A stretch of DNA of 64,000 nt, taken from Theropithecus gelada. Lineage: Eukaryota; Chordata; Mammalia; Primates; Cercopithecidae. The notes beneath the pieces are model-generated. The model did no database searches, had not been told where the DNA came from, and saw only the letters and a program-made list of their open reading frames with translations. The stretch covers positions 161,995,427-162,059,426 of the forward strand of contig NC_037673.1 in NCBI RefSeq assembly GCF_003255815.1, written 5' to 3'. Below are positions 9,581 through 22,089 of this stretch, piece after piece; position 1 is the stretch's first letter; the number at the start of each line of letters is the position of its first letter. Position numbers and translations under genes: made by a program.

Positions 9581-11150
9581 CAAATTTCTTATTTCAAATA
9601 GTCATACTTATTTTTTAAATACTTATGAAAGGAAAAAATATTACCCATGTGTCTATCATTTCTGATGTTGTATACTTTTCTGAAATACCAGTATTTCATC
9701 TGAGATCATTTCTCGTACATCTGAAGCACTTTCTATAACTTTTGTTGCAGTGCAAGTCTGCTAGGGGCAAATTATAGTAGTTTTATTTCATCAGCATAGA
9801 TATTTGTTTTGATTTCGTTTTTGAGGAATATATTTTTGTATATATGATTCTCAATTAACAGTTCTTTTATTTCACTAATTTTAGATATTAATTCACTGCC
9901 TTCTTTCTGCCGCAGTCTCTTGTAAAATGTCGGCAATATTTCATTCATTGTTTTATTTTATGTAATGTTTCATTTTTCTCTCATTAATTTCAATATTTTC
10001 TTTGATTTGCATTAGTTTGACTATGGGTCTATATAGTAGTTTTTTATAGTCTTTCTGTTTGATGCTGCCTGATCGTTTTTGAATTTAAAAATGTATATCT
10101 GTAACCATATAGAAAAAAATTTTAGCCACTTTTTCTTCAACTATATTTTATGCTTCATTTTCTATTTCTTCTCCTTCTGCCAAACCATAGACATTTTGAT
10201 ATTATCCCATATAGCTTATATTTTTTATCTTGTTACTTTTTTTCTAAAGTATGGATATTTATTTCTATCAATCAATTATCAGGTCCACAGACTCTTACTT
10301 TCTTAAGCTTCAGTCTGCTGTTAATGCCATTCAGTGCATTAAAAAAATATATATAGCATGTTCCAGTTTCCTATTTTTTTCAGTTCTGTTTCTTAATTGT
10401 GTATTTCTATATTTTCACTAATTACAAACATATTTTAATTCATCATGTATTTTAAAAATGGACTTAAAAGTTTTGTCTCTTATTTCCAACATCTGCCATT
10501 TTGCGGGCAATCTCTTTCGATTGTCTTTTCCCCTAATGATCTGTCCTAGAATTGTTTCTTTGTATGCTACATACTTTCAGTTTATATGCTGGACACTGTG
10601 AATATGAATTGCAGAGATTATGAATTTTTTTTCTGTTTATCTGAAGAATATAGATTTTTTTAAAAAGGCAATTAGCATGACTGAACTCAAACTTCCAACT
10701 TTGTCCCTACGAAGGTGGACGGTAGATAAAAATCTCTGTTCAGTTCTTCAGGGTTCATTTAACTTCTTGCAATGTGCTCTGGGCCTACGTGGTTATTTGG
10801 CCAGTCATTGTTTTGGGCAGGCGGGGATTATCTATATTACTTAGAGCTCCTCAGCTCTGGCACTTTCCTGAGATTTCCTCACTTTCTATGTGCTGTGATT
10901 TCCCCAAATTCTCTATTACTTCAAGTTTGTAAGGCTGTAGCTTTTATGTCCCCACATTAAGCACCCCACACGATGAAAACTTGAAGCTGTTCTCAGAGTA
11001 CACGTTGCACAAAATATAAAGCTCCAACCCAGCCATTTATTTCTCCCTAGTGTCAATTTCTCTTCAGTATCTTCCTGCCTCCCTGCCTTTTTTATTCACC
11101 AGCACCTTAAGTTAGGTTGTGCCTATTGTCCAAAGGCTGTAATTGTTATC
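9581..11150 (-). mobile_element. Second old L1M-type element, ORF1 and 5'UTR portion (antisense)
   Basis: This continues the copy split by the Alu. The text tttccaacatctgccatttt near 10481 and tatatgctggacactgtgaa near 10583 match the complement of the region upstream of ORF1 in old L1 families. The right boundary is vague; similarity fades between 10850 and 11150. Confidence 0.55.
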
Positions 11151-13814
11151 TGTGGAAGAATTATTTTTAGAAGTGCCACTCACAGTTACCCGTTGTTTAC
11201 CCATTGTAAAGTCTTATTTTACAGAATGGTATGTTTCTATCTGCCTGTGTGTAAACTTGAGATTATACTAAAGCTTATACTGAGGTTTTCTTGTTTTATT
11301 ATTATCATTCAGCTTTATTATAGTCTTCTCTTCATCCTCATTTTTACCTTCATCATTTTTGTTACCAATATCATGAAATCCAACATTTATTTTTGTTTAT
11401 TTCATTTTACACATGCTTCATATGTTAGCATACATCTTGCCATACATTATTCCTGGTAAGTATGCGGAATTTAAGTATATGTTATTGTTTTCTCAATTTT
11501 ATTAAGGAGAAAACGAGCTTAAAAATCTAAAATATACTGCCTACAGCTCACAGAACATATGCTTATGTTCTATGTTACATAATACTCAAATATATCAGTC
11601 TAGTTCATATTAAATGTCCCAGTTTTGACAGTTTTAATAGTGTTTCATAGGATGGATATATCACAAGGTATTCAAATATTCACATATTGCAATGATAAAA
11701 ATAAATCTTGTCAAAAGTCTATATTGATGAAAAATTGCATATGGAAGAACTAAGATATACAATTAGAAAGATAAGAACAGATCATTAAGAGCTATGAATA
11801 CTATGCTAGGGACTTGTAAATTATGCTCAGGCAATAAAAAACCACCAAAAATCTCCAAGTAGAAGAATGGCATGATTACAGTGACTTGATTAGCCATTTG
11901 AATGTGAATCATAAGCTGCAGAGAGAGATGGCAGATAGACTAAGCCACTGCAAAATCTGGAAAGAAGACTGTATGTACTTGAATTAAGCAGTGGAAAGAG
12001 AGTTCTAAAAAGGATATGGATACAGGAGGTGATCTACAGAGAGAAGGAAGTAAGTTAATTTAACACATTAGCATCTTGGTGTTAAAACAAAAATAATCTA
12101 TGCAAATGCCAAACAAAGTCTAGAAATAAAACCATATTACAGATAAATCAGAGTAAAACAATTGTTCTTTAAGTGGCTGGGTAATCGAGGTCCATCTGTT
12201 TTTTCTGTCTTGTGCGGAGATGTGTGTTAAGCTATGATTCTATCAATCTTTCATTTGCTTCTTTGTCAAAAGCAGTTCATGTTTACTTATAAATAATTTT
12301 AATCTTTTGTTCAGGAAAATAGCATTGCTGGAGGTGCTCAGATATACAGAACACAATTTCAACACAAAGAAGAAAGTTATCTAAATTGCCCAGAAGTTTC
12401 ATAAATTACACATGTAGGTATAATATAAATCGCAATCAGCAGATTGTTTAAATTATTTCGTGTATTGTGTTGAATAAATTACGTAAAAATTATTATAAAG
12501 GCCAGTAAGAATGGGACTTATATTTTACATTTGTGTACATTTAACGGACTTTTAATGTTCCTTTCAATAATGCTTAAATCTATAGTGGTTACACAGAGAA
12601 AACCTTGAATGTTTCACATATGTTCTTCTCAGATAATGATATATGGTATTTCTGTTATGAAATGTTCTAAAATGTGCTTTATATTGATTTTTGATTAAAT
12701 GGAACTACTTTTAAATGTCCGATTACTGGAGAAGACTATAAATTAAAGCCCACTGAAGATTTTAGACTGAAGATTTTACCAGTTTTTAACTTTTTCTATT
12801 TAATTTTCACATGCCCTACTTTGATTTTTGCTACAGTTGAAGTTGCCACCTCTGACTGGAAAAATATCTGTCTAGGTATTTCTTCTTTTATAGTATGTCT
12901 ACTTCCATTTCTGTGTTTGTACTAAATTTCGGCTCTTTTTTTGTAAGTGATTGAACTGAAAGTTCAAACAGGTGACTCACTATCAATGAATAGGTTACTA
13001 GTTTATTAATATTTAAACATTTTCCTTAGGCAAACATTAAAGCAATTGCCATTAAGTATAGGCTTTAGGAATAACCTGCTCCTGGATACAAGATATATAA
13101 TTGTTGTCTGGGACAGTAGCATTATTTTAAAAGTTTTTTAGCCAAAGTTTTTATTCCTTGTCTTTTTAGAACTTATTTGAAACATGAATCACAGATAATC
13201 GAGCTTTCTTTAAGACAGATATATTTCATTTGAAATTAAAATATTTTATATATTCCTATTTAAAAACTCGTATCAGTATAAAGTACATTCTTTGTGATGA
13301 TTTTGTGGGCGGAAGAAAGGTTGCATTTTTGAAACATTAAATGAAAATTAAAATAATATCCTTTTAAAATGAGGCAAAGTCCATCATAAACATTGTTCTT
13401 ACAGTTTGATTATTTAACATATTTATATAAAAAGTTGTAAATTATGTATAAATTCTTGATATTAATCACATAAGTTGTGTACATAGAACCTTTCCCTGGC
13501 ACAGAAATAATAAATCAGTTAAATGCATTTATTGTGTTAAAGTATATTAGTCATGTCTCAGATAATTTTATTCTTTGTTTAATGCCATACACAAGAGTAA
13601 TTTTCTCTTAGGGTGAAATGATTATTTAAATTTTATTCTGCAAACCTTGGCAGTCTCTACTACTTCAATGGAAAGTATTTTAAAAAAATCAGAGAAGTGA
13701 TTAAAGACGGATCATCAACTATCAATTGAGAACGGGAGAAGCAGCCTTAAATGCTGCTTACAAAAGCGACTTACTCTACCCCATTTTACTTCCAGCTTTA
13801 CTCTCATATATTTA
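11151..13814. other. AT-rich intergenic DNA with one probable L2 fragment
   Basis: There are no convincing genes. Bases 11780-12015 resemble an antisense L2 (a decayed 'cttgtaggcc...aagagtggcatgat' pattern). The rest is AT-rich single-copy-looking DNA in which I recognise nothing. Confidence 0.4.
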
Positions 13815-13985
13815 TGTTAATTTGGCCAGATTATTTATACTTTTTATGCTTCTGCTTTCCTGTCTGTGAAGTGGGGATGTTAGTGGTACCTACATTGAGG
13901 ATATTTATAAGGAGTTCATGAGATAATATCTATATAGCACTTAGCCTTATGACTACCATGCTATCACTTAGAAGGCAGTAAAGAG
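13815..13985 (+). mobile_element. MIR fragment, plus strand
   Basis: The tRNA-derived SINE core reads tctgtgaagtggggatgtta, then a decayed gaggattaaatgagataat block and agcacttagcc, in consensus order. Confidence 0.75.
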
Positions 13986-14299
13986 AGTTTGGTTAAGACA
14001 GCTATTTATTCTATATTATTTCATATCTGAAAGATATTTTATAAGTTGATTGAAAAGCTGTAGGTTGATATGTAGAAAATCTTAATGTTAGGGAGTTTTT
14101 ATTTTTTATTCCCCAAATCTACTGTGCTTCATTTCTTATATTTGCAAGGCTGATATCTTTTATAGGTCAAGCCTATGAAATTTTTCAGACTATTCAAAAT
14201 TAAAGCTGTTCCTTTGCTTCTCGATTATCAATTAAGTTTTACTTGACATATTTTCAATCAGAGTATAGCTAACTTCTACCATAAAAGCCTGCTAGTATT

Positions 14300-14395
14300 A
14301 TTAACCAACATGAATTAAACACATATTTGTTGAACATCTACTCCCTACTCAGTAGGCTGCTTGTGATAGATGCTGCAAAGAACAAGACAGCCAAA
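14300..14395 (-). mobile_element. L2 3'-end fragment, minus strand
   Basis: Matches the complement of the L2 tail: atatttgttgaacatctact, then a decayed 'gataca' block and aacaagacagcc. Confidence 0.5.
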
Positions 14396-14399
14396 ATTA

Positions 14400-14701
14400 A
14401 ATTTCGGGCAAAATCCAGCAGAGGATTATTTCAGCCTGGTCCCCCTAGGAACCTCTGAAGTTATTCTTAAGCCCAGTGTTACACTAATATGGATTAAGGG
14501 CACTGGCCTTTTATAGTCTTCAAAGCCACACACATTGACTAACAATTTCCCTTGGAGGAAAATAATTCCCAAGAACTGCTTATTGGGATGCAGAGTGGCT
14601 CCAGTTTCCTGAGGGCTGACCACTAAAGAAAAGTCACAGGTAAAAGTTGTTGAATACAAACCCACATTAAACTGGCCAGGAAAAAAAAAAAAAAAAAAAA
14701 A
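14400..14701 (+). other. Possible polyadenylated retrocopy (unidentified)
   Basis: An A-run of 21 (14681-14701) follows ATTAAA (14666-14671) by about ten bases, the spacing of a real poly(A) signal to its tail. The sequence upstream does not match Alu, L1, MIR or L2 as I know them. A retrocopied mRNA 3' end is the simplest reading; the left limit and the TSD are not resolved. The A-run could also be an isolated homopolymer. Confidence 0.3.
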
Positions 14702-14984
14702 GGAGGCAGAGATGGTGGGGAAGGGGACTAGGAAACTTAAAAAAAAAAAAACAATGACATGATGTGAATGAAGCACCAGATGTTTCTAGTACACATTTTT
14801 AGCATATATATTACAATGATTAAATAAAACTATCCACATAAAACATTTAGCAGAGCTCCTGGCACAGTAAGAACTGACTGCTATCAGTTATGATAGCATT
14901 AAGGATAAGTGTAGGGTTTTCTGGCATTACAGGTGGGTGCGTGTCAAACCTAGCTTTAGTGGAAGGTAGGAGTGGTGGGTGGTT

Positions 14985-15240
14985 AATGGATATCAGAAAA
15001 GTCTTCCTAGAGGACTTAGCATGCATGCTATGTCTCAAAGTGTGGTGAACCCATTAAGGAGAGCTACAGGGACTACAGAAGTGTGACTGTAGAGAAGAAT
15101 GAACAGGAGCGTAAAAGGAAGTGAGAGCAGCAGGTATAAAAGTCCGAGACAAGAAAAGTCATTCAGGGAATGTGTGTATTTTTGTGCAACTTGAGCAAAG
15201 TATTAAGATAAATGAATTTGGGATGTCAATGGACCATGTT
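14985..15240 (-). mobile_element. Probable L2 fragment, minus strand
   Basis: Resembles the complement of L2 coding sequence (aagtcttcctagaggactta, then a decayed 'gggcattccaggcagaggga'-type segment). Confidence 0.4.
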
Positions 15241-15254
15241 AAAGTGGCATTACT

Positions 15255-16117
15255 TTGGCATTCATTCATTCACCCAAACAATATTTACTGAGAGGTTTTT
15301 CCATGCCAGGACCTTTCTGGGAAGTGAATAAAATATATATCAGTGAACAACAAAAAAGTGGCTTGTATTTTTTTAAAAAGCAGACAACAAGCAAGTAACA
15401 AAATATGTAATTAAAGCAGAGAAGATGTTAGAGGATGATAAATGCTTAAACTTTTGTTTTAAAGTAATGCAAAGTAAGGATGTTAGAGACAGCCGGGGTG
15501 GGCGTAGGAAGGCTACAGTTAAAGAGAGTAGTCATAGTAGGCATCATCAAGCAGGTGACATCTGAGTAAAGGCTTGAAAACACTTTACTGATCAATTGAC
15601 ATAGCTGACATTAGGGAAAGAACCAGGGGGCTGATGTTGCTGAAAAGAGCAAGTACATAAATGAATAGTAATAAGTGATGTCAAAGAGGTAATGGGAATC
15701 AAGATCTTGTAGGGTCTTGTAGGCCATTGAAGACATTTTGTATCTTACTCTGGGTGAAACTGGGATAAAGGAGATGATCTCTGTACTGATTTTAAAAGAT
15801 TACCCTGGTAATGACATTGAGAACTGATGAGAGAAGCAGAGCTAGTATATGTAATCAAACTGATTAGGAGTCCGCTGCAATAAACTAGGTGAAAGATTAT
15901 GGTGGCTTGTAAATAAATGGTAAGAAGTGGTAAATTCTAAATATATTTTGAAGCTTCAGCCAAGATTTCTTGGTGAATTGGACCCTGATGTATGAGAGAG
16001 ATGAGTCAAGAATGACTCAAATTTCGGCTGTGAACAACTGAAGTAATGGAGTTGTTGATATTTAAAATATGAAGGCTATAACAAGTTGGAGTGGCCAATT
16101 CAGTTTGAGAAAAGGAG
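15255..16117 (-). mobile_element. L2 element, minus strand, left part
   Basis: A long antisense L2. The tail (cattcattcattcacccaaa, atatttactgag) is followed by the RT-derived body: tcttgtaggccattgaag near 15716, tggtaatgacattgagaa near 15806, caagaatgactcaaat near 16007. It breaks where an L1 fragment begins near 16118 and resumes near 16641. Confidence 0.78.
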
Positions 16118-16640
16118 ATAAAAGGCATCCAAAATGGAAAGGAAGACATTAAATGATCTCTGATTGCAGATGACATGATTTTATATATACAAAACCCTAG
16201 AGACTCTATCAAAATGTGTCATTATTAATAAATTCAGTAAGTTGCAGGATGCAAAATCAACATAAAAAATCAATTGTGTTTATGTACACTAACAATGAAC
16301 TAGCTGAGAGAGAACTTAAGAAACAGTCCCATTTACCATAACATGAACAATATTAATATTAAAATACTTAGTAATAAATTTAACCAAGAAGGTGAAAGAT
16401 CTGTAATTCAAAGATATTGATGAAAGAAATTATAGAAGACACAAAGATATCCTATGTTCATGGAAGAATTAATATTGTTAAAATGTTGATGATACTCAAA
16501 GCAATCTACAGATTGAATGCAATCCCTATCAAAATTTCAGTGGCACTTTTCAGAAAAATAGAAAAAGAATCATAAAATTCGTATGGAATCACATAAGACC
16601 CCAAATAGTCAAAGCAATCATGAGAAAGAACAAAACTATA
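16118..16640 (+). mobile_element. L1 ORF2 fragment nested in L2, plus strand
   Basis: Decayed reverse-transcriptase region of an L1 ORF2, sense orientation: gcagatgacatgattttata (the FADD-motif region) near 16167, ttaataaatttaaccaagaa near 16372, and gcaatccctatcaaaatttc near 16519. Both ends are truncated and there is no poly(A). Small deletions have removed the frame. Confidence 0.8.
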
Positions 16641-16840
16641 GAGATCAGTTGGGATTGAGATATTCTATTAAGCATGCAAGTGGCAATTTCAAGTAGGTAG
16701 TAGGATGTGTATTTTGATTTTTGGAACAAAGTTGAAAATATAAATTGGGAAGTTCTTGACATATAGATGGTATTTAAAGCCATAAGCCTAAATGTAATCA
16801 CCAAGAGAGTGAGTCTAGTTAGAAAAGAGAGGACAAGAAG
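16641..16840 (-). mobile_element. L2 element, minus strand, right part
   Basis: Resumes the L2 interrupted at 16118: gcaagtggcaatttcaagtaggtagt and atatagatggtatttaaagccata correspond to adjacent L2 consensus segments further 5' in the element. Confidence 0.75.
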
Positions 16841-17044
16841 TGTTTTATCCAACATTATAACAAATTGGTTGGTATTTAAAAATGTTCTCTCTGGTGGCAC
16901 AGAGAGAGTGGTTAGACCTTTTCCCAGTCCTGATTTTTAAATCTTTAACAGGTAAATCAGAAAACAGACATCAGTAACCTTTTTCCTGAGATTGTTTGGC
17001 AAATTTTTCAGAAGGACTACTTAAGATTTATATTTCTGATCAGA

Positions 17045-17615
17045 ATCTATATTAATTGTCTATTGCTGCATAAAAAGTTACCCCAATACTCAGTAGCTTC
17101 AGACAGCAGATATTTGTTATCTCACAATTTCTATGGGTCAAACTTAGCTGAGTCCATTGCTCCAGGGAATCCCACAAAGCTGTAATTATGGAATCAGCCA
17201 AGGTTCTCACTGGAAGACTCAAATAAGCAAGAATCTTCCAATTTCCTCCACATGGTTGTTGGCAGGAATTAGTTCCTCAAAGGTAATTGAATTGAGGGAC
17301 TTCTGTCTTCCCTGGTGGTTATCCAGGGGTTATTTTCAGTTCCTTGTCATGCAGGCTTCTTCAGCTTGCGTCATCAGAGCAAGCATGTGAGAAGAGGGAG
17401 AGAGAGAGTGGAGAGAAAGTCACAGAGAAGCAATAGTGTTTTTTGTAATTGAACCTGGGAAGTGTTATGCCATTACTTTTGGCATAGTCTAGTCATTAGA
17501 AGCAAATAAATGGGCCCAGCCTACAATCAAGGGAGACGATTGCATAGAACATGAATTCCAAGAAATGAGATCACTGCAGGCCGTGTCATAAGCTACCTGC
17601 CACGCAACCCATATT
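17045..17615 (+). mobile_element. LTR-like ancient interspersed repeat, family unresolved
   Basis: Contains a widely dispersed mammalian block: attgctgcataaaaagttac, then a 'ttgttatctcacaatttcta' segment and cacatggttgttggcaggaa. I recognise the sequence as repetitive but cannot name the family with confidence. It holds no long open frame. Orientation is given as read and is uncertain. Confidence 0.5.
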
Positions 17616-17630
17616 ATTAAATAGTTAGAG

Positions 17631-17920
17631 CAACTGGGCATGATGGCTCACATCTGTAATCCCAGCACTTTGGGAGGCTGAGGCGAGAGGATTGCTTAAG
17701 TCCAGGAGTTTGAGACAAACCTGGCAACATAGTGAGACCCCATCTTTACCAAAATAAAAGAAAAAAAAATTAGCTGGGTGTGCTGGTCCATTCCTGTAGC
17801 CTCCACTACTTGGGAGACTGAGGTGGGAATATTGCTTAAGCCAAGGAGATTAAAGCTTCAGTGAGCTGTGATTGAGTCACTATACTCCAGCCTGGGTGAC
17901 CCTGTCTCAAAATAAATATT
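17631..17920 (+). mobile_element. AluJ-like element, plus strand
   Basis: Two-monomer Alu in sense orientation starting 'gggcatgatggctcacatct', with a middle A-rich linker (agaaaaaaaaattagc) and a decayed tail. Substitutions such as cttaagtccaggagtttgag place it in the old J class. Confidence 0.9.
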
Positions 17921-19321
17921 ATTACTAAATATAATTAATAAATATTATGTTTACTAACAGTTTAAATATCTTCATTGATTTTCCTTTTATATTCCTGGAA
18001 AGATCATCTTTCCTTTCCATAAATGATTCACTTGCTTCTTGACTAGTAAAGAGTCATAATATTTGTATACTACTGAGCAGTCTAGTTGAAAGTGTTAGTT
18101 AATGTAGGATTTACTATAGGTACTAATAACTTCTTATTCATGGAAGCCTATTATTTCAAGCTATATGAAGAACAACCATGTGTAATCATTTTTTTAAATG
18201 ACTCATTTGGGGATTCTGCCATCTTTGAAATAAATGACCATACCTATATGAACTCAAGTAAAGGAAAGTAGAAAATTATCTGGAGGTTCTGGATTTAAAA
18301 AAAAAATATATCATCTGTGATTATTTATCAAGGATTCTTTTCTCATTTTATTTTCCTCCTTCTCCCTTCCTCTATCTCACACATTGCAACATGCATTTAC
18401 ATACAGACAACTGTATGTCTACTCTTTCTCAAGAAGTGTTAAAAAAAAAACCTCAGAAGAACTTAAGTTACTGTAAGTAATAGACTTTGCCAATAAAAGC
18501 TCTGTTCTTCAACACAGAGTCCCAAAGATCAGTTTCATTTTACAGCACTGCTCTTTTCTCTTGATCTCTTAGTTATCTTCTGTGCTTATTTCTATTTGTC
18601 ACTTTCCTGATGTCCCCTTGTTTCAGGCTTCCACTGCCAACAGCTGAGATTGTCTCCTCCCATCCCCAACCAAACTTTACCCCGGTTCCTGCCACCAAAC
18701 TTTACCCCTGTGCAATAGTCAAATACAGATGTGGGTCTAATGATCTCTAATTACCAGGCCTGGTATGCATTTGCGTCCCAGTTGGGGACAGTTAGAGAAA
18801 AATTTGAAGAAAATACCTACATTTGTATGCTGGTTTTCATGTCTATTTTAAATAAGTACCTTTTAAACTCTAAAGTTGGTTGCTATTCTTTAATCATTGT
18901 GTGACACTAAACACTACATAGAGGGATTTATAACAGTTTTCCCTAAGAACATTAGGTAGGCAGTTTTCAAATCATCAATATATTGTAAATTAAGTATATA
19001 ATAATTAACATTTAAAAATTATGTAGGAGGGTAATTATAGAATTATAGAGCTTGGATCGTTCTTACTTTGATGATAGAGCAAGGAAACATTACAGTGCTA
19101 TGCACTGTAACTTGAAAACGCAATTTGCTTTACTGGCGTATGCTAGTATTAATCATTTTTAAAGGATTTTTTTTTTTTCAAATGACATCTAAATTTAGGT
19201 TCCCACCTCCCTTATCACTGTCCCAAAAACGAAACAGTTCCCCAACACATGTCATTGGCTCTTCTTAAATACATCTTAGCTATTTTGTGTTGGTATGTCT
19301 AAGGCTTGAGAATATTGTATG
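17921..19321. other. Intergenic DNA, no recognised feature
   Basis: No known repeat or credible gene. A short direct repeat, 'ccaccaaactttacccc', appears in near-identical halves around 18668-18708. Confidence 0.4.
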
Positions 19322-19337
19322 CCAACTTTCTTCTTTT

Positions 19338-20576
19338 TTATTATTTTATTTTAAGGTCCTGGGTATAGGTACAGGATGTGCATGTTTGTTACATAGATAA
19401 ACGTGCTCCATGGTGGTTTGCTGTACCTATCAACTCATCCCCTAAGTACTAATCCCAGCATGCATTAACTATTTTTCCTGATGATCTCCCTCCCCCTTCA
19501 CACCCCAACTCTGGACAGGCCCCAGTGTGTGCTGTTCCCCTCCTTCTATCCGTGTGTTTTCATTATTCAGTTCCCACTTATGAGTGAGAACATGTGGTGT
19601 TTGGTTTTTTGTTCCTGCATTAATTTGCTAAGAATCCTGGCTTGCAGTTCCATCCATGTCCCTGCGAAGGACATGATCTCATTCCTTTCTATGACTGCAG
19701 AGTATTCCATAGTATATATGTATCACATTTTATTTATCCAATCTATCATTGATGAGCATTTGGGTTGATTCCATATCTTTACTATTGTGAATAGTGCTGC
19801 AGTGAACATAGGCGTGCATGTCTCTTTAAATAGAATGATTCATATTCCTTTGGCGATATACTCCTTAATGTGATTGTTGGCTCAAATAATATTTCTGGTT
19901 TTAGATCTTTGAGGAATCTATACACTCTCTTCCACAATTGCTTAACTAATTTACATTCCCATCAACAGTGTAAAAGCTTTCCTATCTCTGCACAGCCTCA
20001 CCAGCATCTGTTGTTTCTTGACTTTTTAATACTAGGCACTCTGACTGGTATAAGATGGTATCTCACTGTAGTTTTGATTTGCATATTTCTAATGATCAGT
20101 GATGTTGAGCTTTTTTTTTTCACATGTTTGTTGGCTGCATAAATGTCTTCCTTTGAGAAGTGTCTGTCCATAGGCTTTGCCCACTTTTTAGTGGGCTTTT
20201 CTTTTTTTTGTAAATTTGTTTAAGTTCCTTGTAGACTGTGGATATTAGACCTTTGTCAGATGGATTTGCAAAACTTTTCTCCCATTCTGTAGGTTGTCTG
20301 TTTGCTCTACTGGTAGTTCATTTTGCTGTGCAGAAGCTCTTTTGTTTAATTATATACCATTTGTCAATTTTTGCTTTTGTTGCAATTGCTTTTGACATTT
20401 TCATCATGAAATCCTTGCCTGTACCTATGTCCTGAATGGTGTTGCCTAGATTTTCTTCTAGGATTTCTATAGTTTGGGATTTTACATTTAAGTCTCCAAT
20501 ACTTTGTTGTATAGACTTTAATTCCTTCACTTTCATGTACTCTACCTCTTGTTTGCATTGCCAGTTCCCACTTTAT
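19338..20576 (-). mobile_element. 5'-truncated L1 (3'UTR plus ORF2 C-terminal region), minus strand, with TSD
   Basis: The plus strand reads the complement of a primate L1 3'UTR (gtgctccatggtggtttgctg region, gttcccacttatgagtgaga) and then ORF2 C-terminal sequence up to the RNase-H-like/Cys region (ctgtgcagaagctcttttgt). It is flanked by ccaactttcttctttt at 19322-19337 and ccaacttttcttcttt at 20577-20592, a near-identical TSD. Length is about 1.24 kb with several frame breaks, an older primate insertion. Confidence 0.85.
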
Positions 20577-20629
20577 CCAACTTTTCTTCTTTACCTCTTT
20601 TTTTTCCTAACTGATGTTGTTTAATGGTT

Positions 20630-20865
20630 ATGACCAGAGATTTTGGAGCCAGATAAAATGTGTATTTATCCTGACGCCAATACTTATAGATAATTTTTAA
20701 GTTTGGGCAAGTTACTTAAACTTCTGAAACCACAAACTCCTAATCTGTGTGATGGGGTAACAATACCTTTGGCATGTGACTCTGGTTTACCATTGAATTA
20801 AATGATGAAAATGCACAGAGTAGAGGCTGGTACATGATAAGTAGTCAATAAATAGTAACTATCAA
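20630..20865 (+). mobile_element. MIR, plus strand
   Basis: Near-complete MIR order: gattttggagccagataa, gggcaagttacttaaacttc, a decayed 'gtgatggggtaacaatacc' and gtacatgataagtagtcaat. Confidence 0.8.
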
Positions 20866-20970
20866 GAAGCTGATAACGAGCTACTATGATGAAGACGATG
20901 ATGAAGAGAAAGACAAGGATGAAACCCAACAGAATGAAGGAGCTGTTTTTCACTATAAGCAAAATGTTCC

Positions 20971-21253
20971 TTTTTTTTTTTTTTTTTTTAAATGGAGTCT
21001 TGCTCTGTTTTCTAGCTGGAGTGCAGTTAGAGTGCAATAAGCCACAATCTTGGCTTATCGAAACCTCTGCCTCCTGGGTTCAAGTGATTCTCCTGCCTCA
21101 GCTCCTAAATAACTGGGATTACAGGCACATGCAACCACGCCTGGCTAATTTTTTGTATTTTTAGTAGAGACAGGCTTTCACCATGTTAGCCAGGATGGTC
21201 TCAATCTGCTGACCTTGTGATCCGCCAGTCTCAGCCTCCCAAAGTGCTGGATT
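20971..21253 (-). mobile_element. 5'-truncated Alu (S/Y-like), minus strand, with 10-bp TSD
   Basis: Starts with a T19 tail, then reverse-complement Alu ending at 'aaagtgctggatt', so about 30 bases of the Alu head are missing. It is bounded by a perfect aaaatgttcc duplication at 20961-20970 and 21254-21263, so the truncation happened at insertion and not later. Confidence 0.92.
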
Positions 21254-21266
21254 AAAATGTTCCCTT

Positions 21267-21275
21267 AAAAAAAAA

Positions 21276-21315
<40 letters not shown>

Positions 21316-21317
21316 AA
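21267..21317 (+). repeat. (GAAA)n microsatellite
   Basis: Run of A followed by about ten GAAA units immediately beyond the right TSD of the Alu at 20971. Likely polymorphic. Confidence 0.97.
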
Positions 21318-21984
21318 TACAATGAAAAACAATGGAGCATGTACTAAACTACTAAATGGATGCTTACATGAAATAATGTAATCACTTGATTGAAGTGATT
21401 GGGATCTAAATATAAAAATATCCATTGAACTAACATTTAAGATTAGTGTACTTGTTACATTAAAGTATATGTTACATCTCAAAAATGTTAAAAAAAGATA
21501 ATATGTTATTGATATCATCACTAAATAAAGCTATGGACACAGAAATACCTTGATAAACTTGGTTTAAAAAGGATCTTCTTCACAAAGCCATAAACTTGTG
21601 TCTGTGACCTAGGCTCTTCTCAGTCTCTAACAGTTCCTATTCCTAATTTAAAGTAAACAATTGATATTTGTTAAGTTAGTGAAAATGTATCTTTATTACC
21701 ATGTGCCTATCTTGAGATTAATCTCTGCTCCTTTCCATTTATTTCCTAAGTCTCTTACATGTCCCTGTCATGCACTTGCTTTCATAAATTTGGCTGACAG
21801 TTATCACTAAACAGAGAATCCTGGAAGTTGGCTTTTGACTTGTTGGAAAATTCTGGAATAGAAAATTCTGGAATAGAGACAAAGTAAGACCATTATTTTA
21901 TTATTTTTCAGTTACTGACTTGGAGGCAGTATGGCATCCAGATTAATAGTATCATCGCTAGATTCAGATAACTACTATAAAATA
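21318..21984. other. Intergenic DNA, no recognised feature
   Basis: AT-rich. Only a local duplication is visible, 'tctggaatagaaaattctggaatagaga' near 21850. Confidence 0.4.
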
Positions 21985-22085
21985 GCAAATTTTTGTAGTG
22001 CCTACTGTGTGCCAAACACTGGTGTAGTGCTTTACAAATATTAACTTATCCCATCTTTATGACAATCCTGTAAGATATTCAGACA
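21985..22085 (-). mobile_element. MIR 3' half, minus strand
   Basis: Complement of the MIR end: cctactgtgtgccaaacact, tgctttacaaatattaactt, atgacaatcctgtaagat. Confidence 0.75.
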
Positions 22086-22089
22086 GCAT

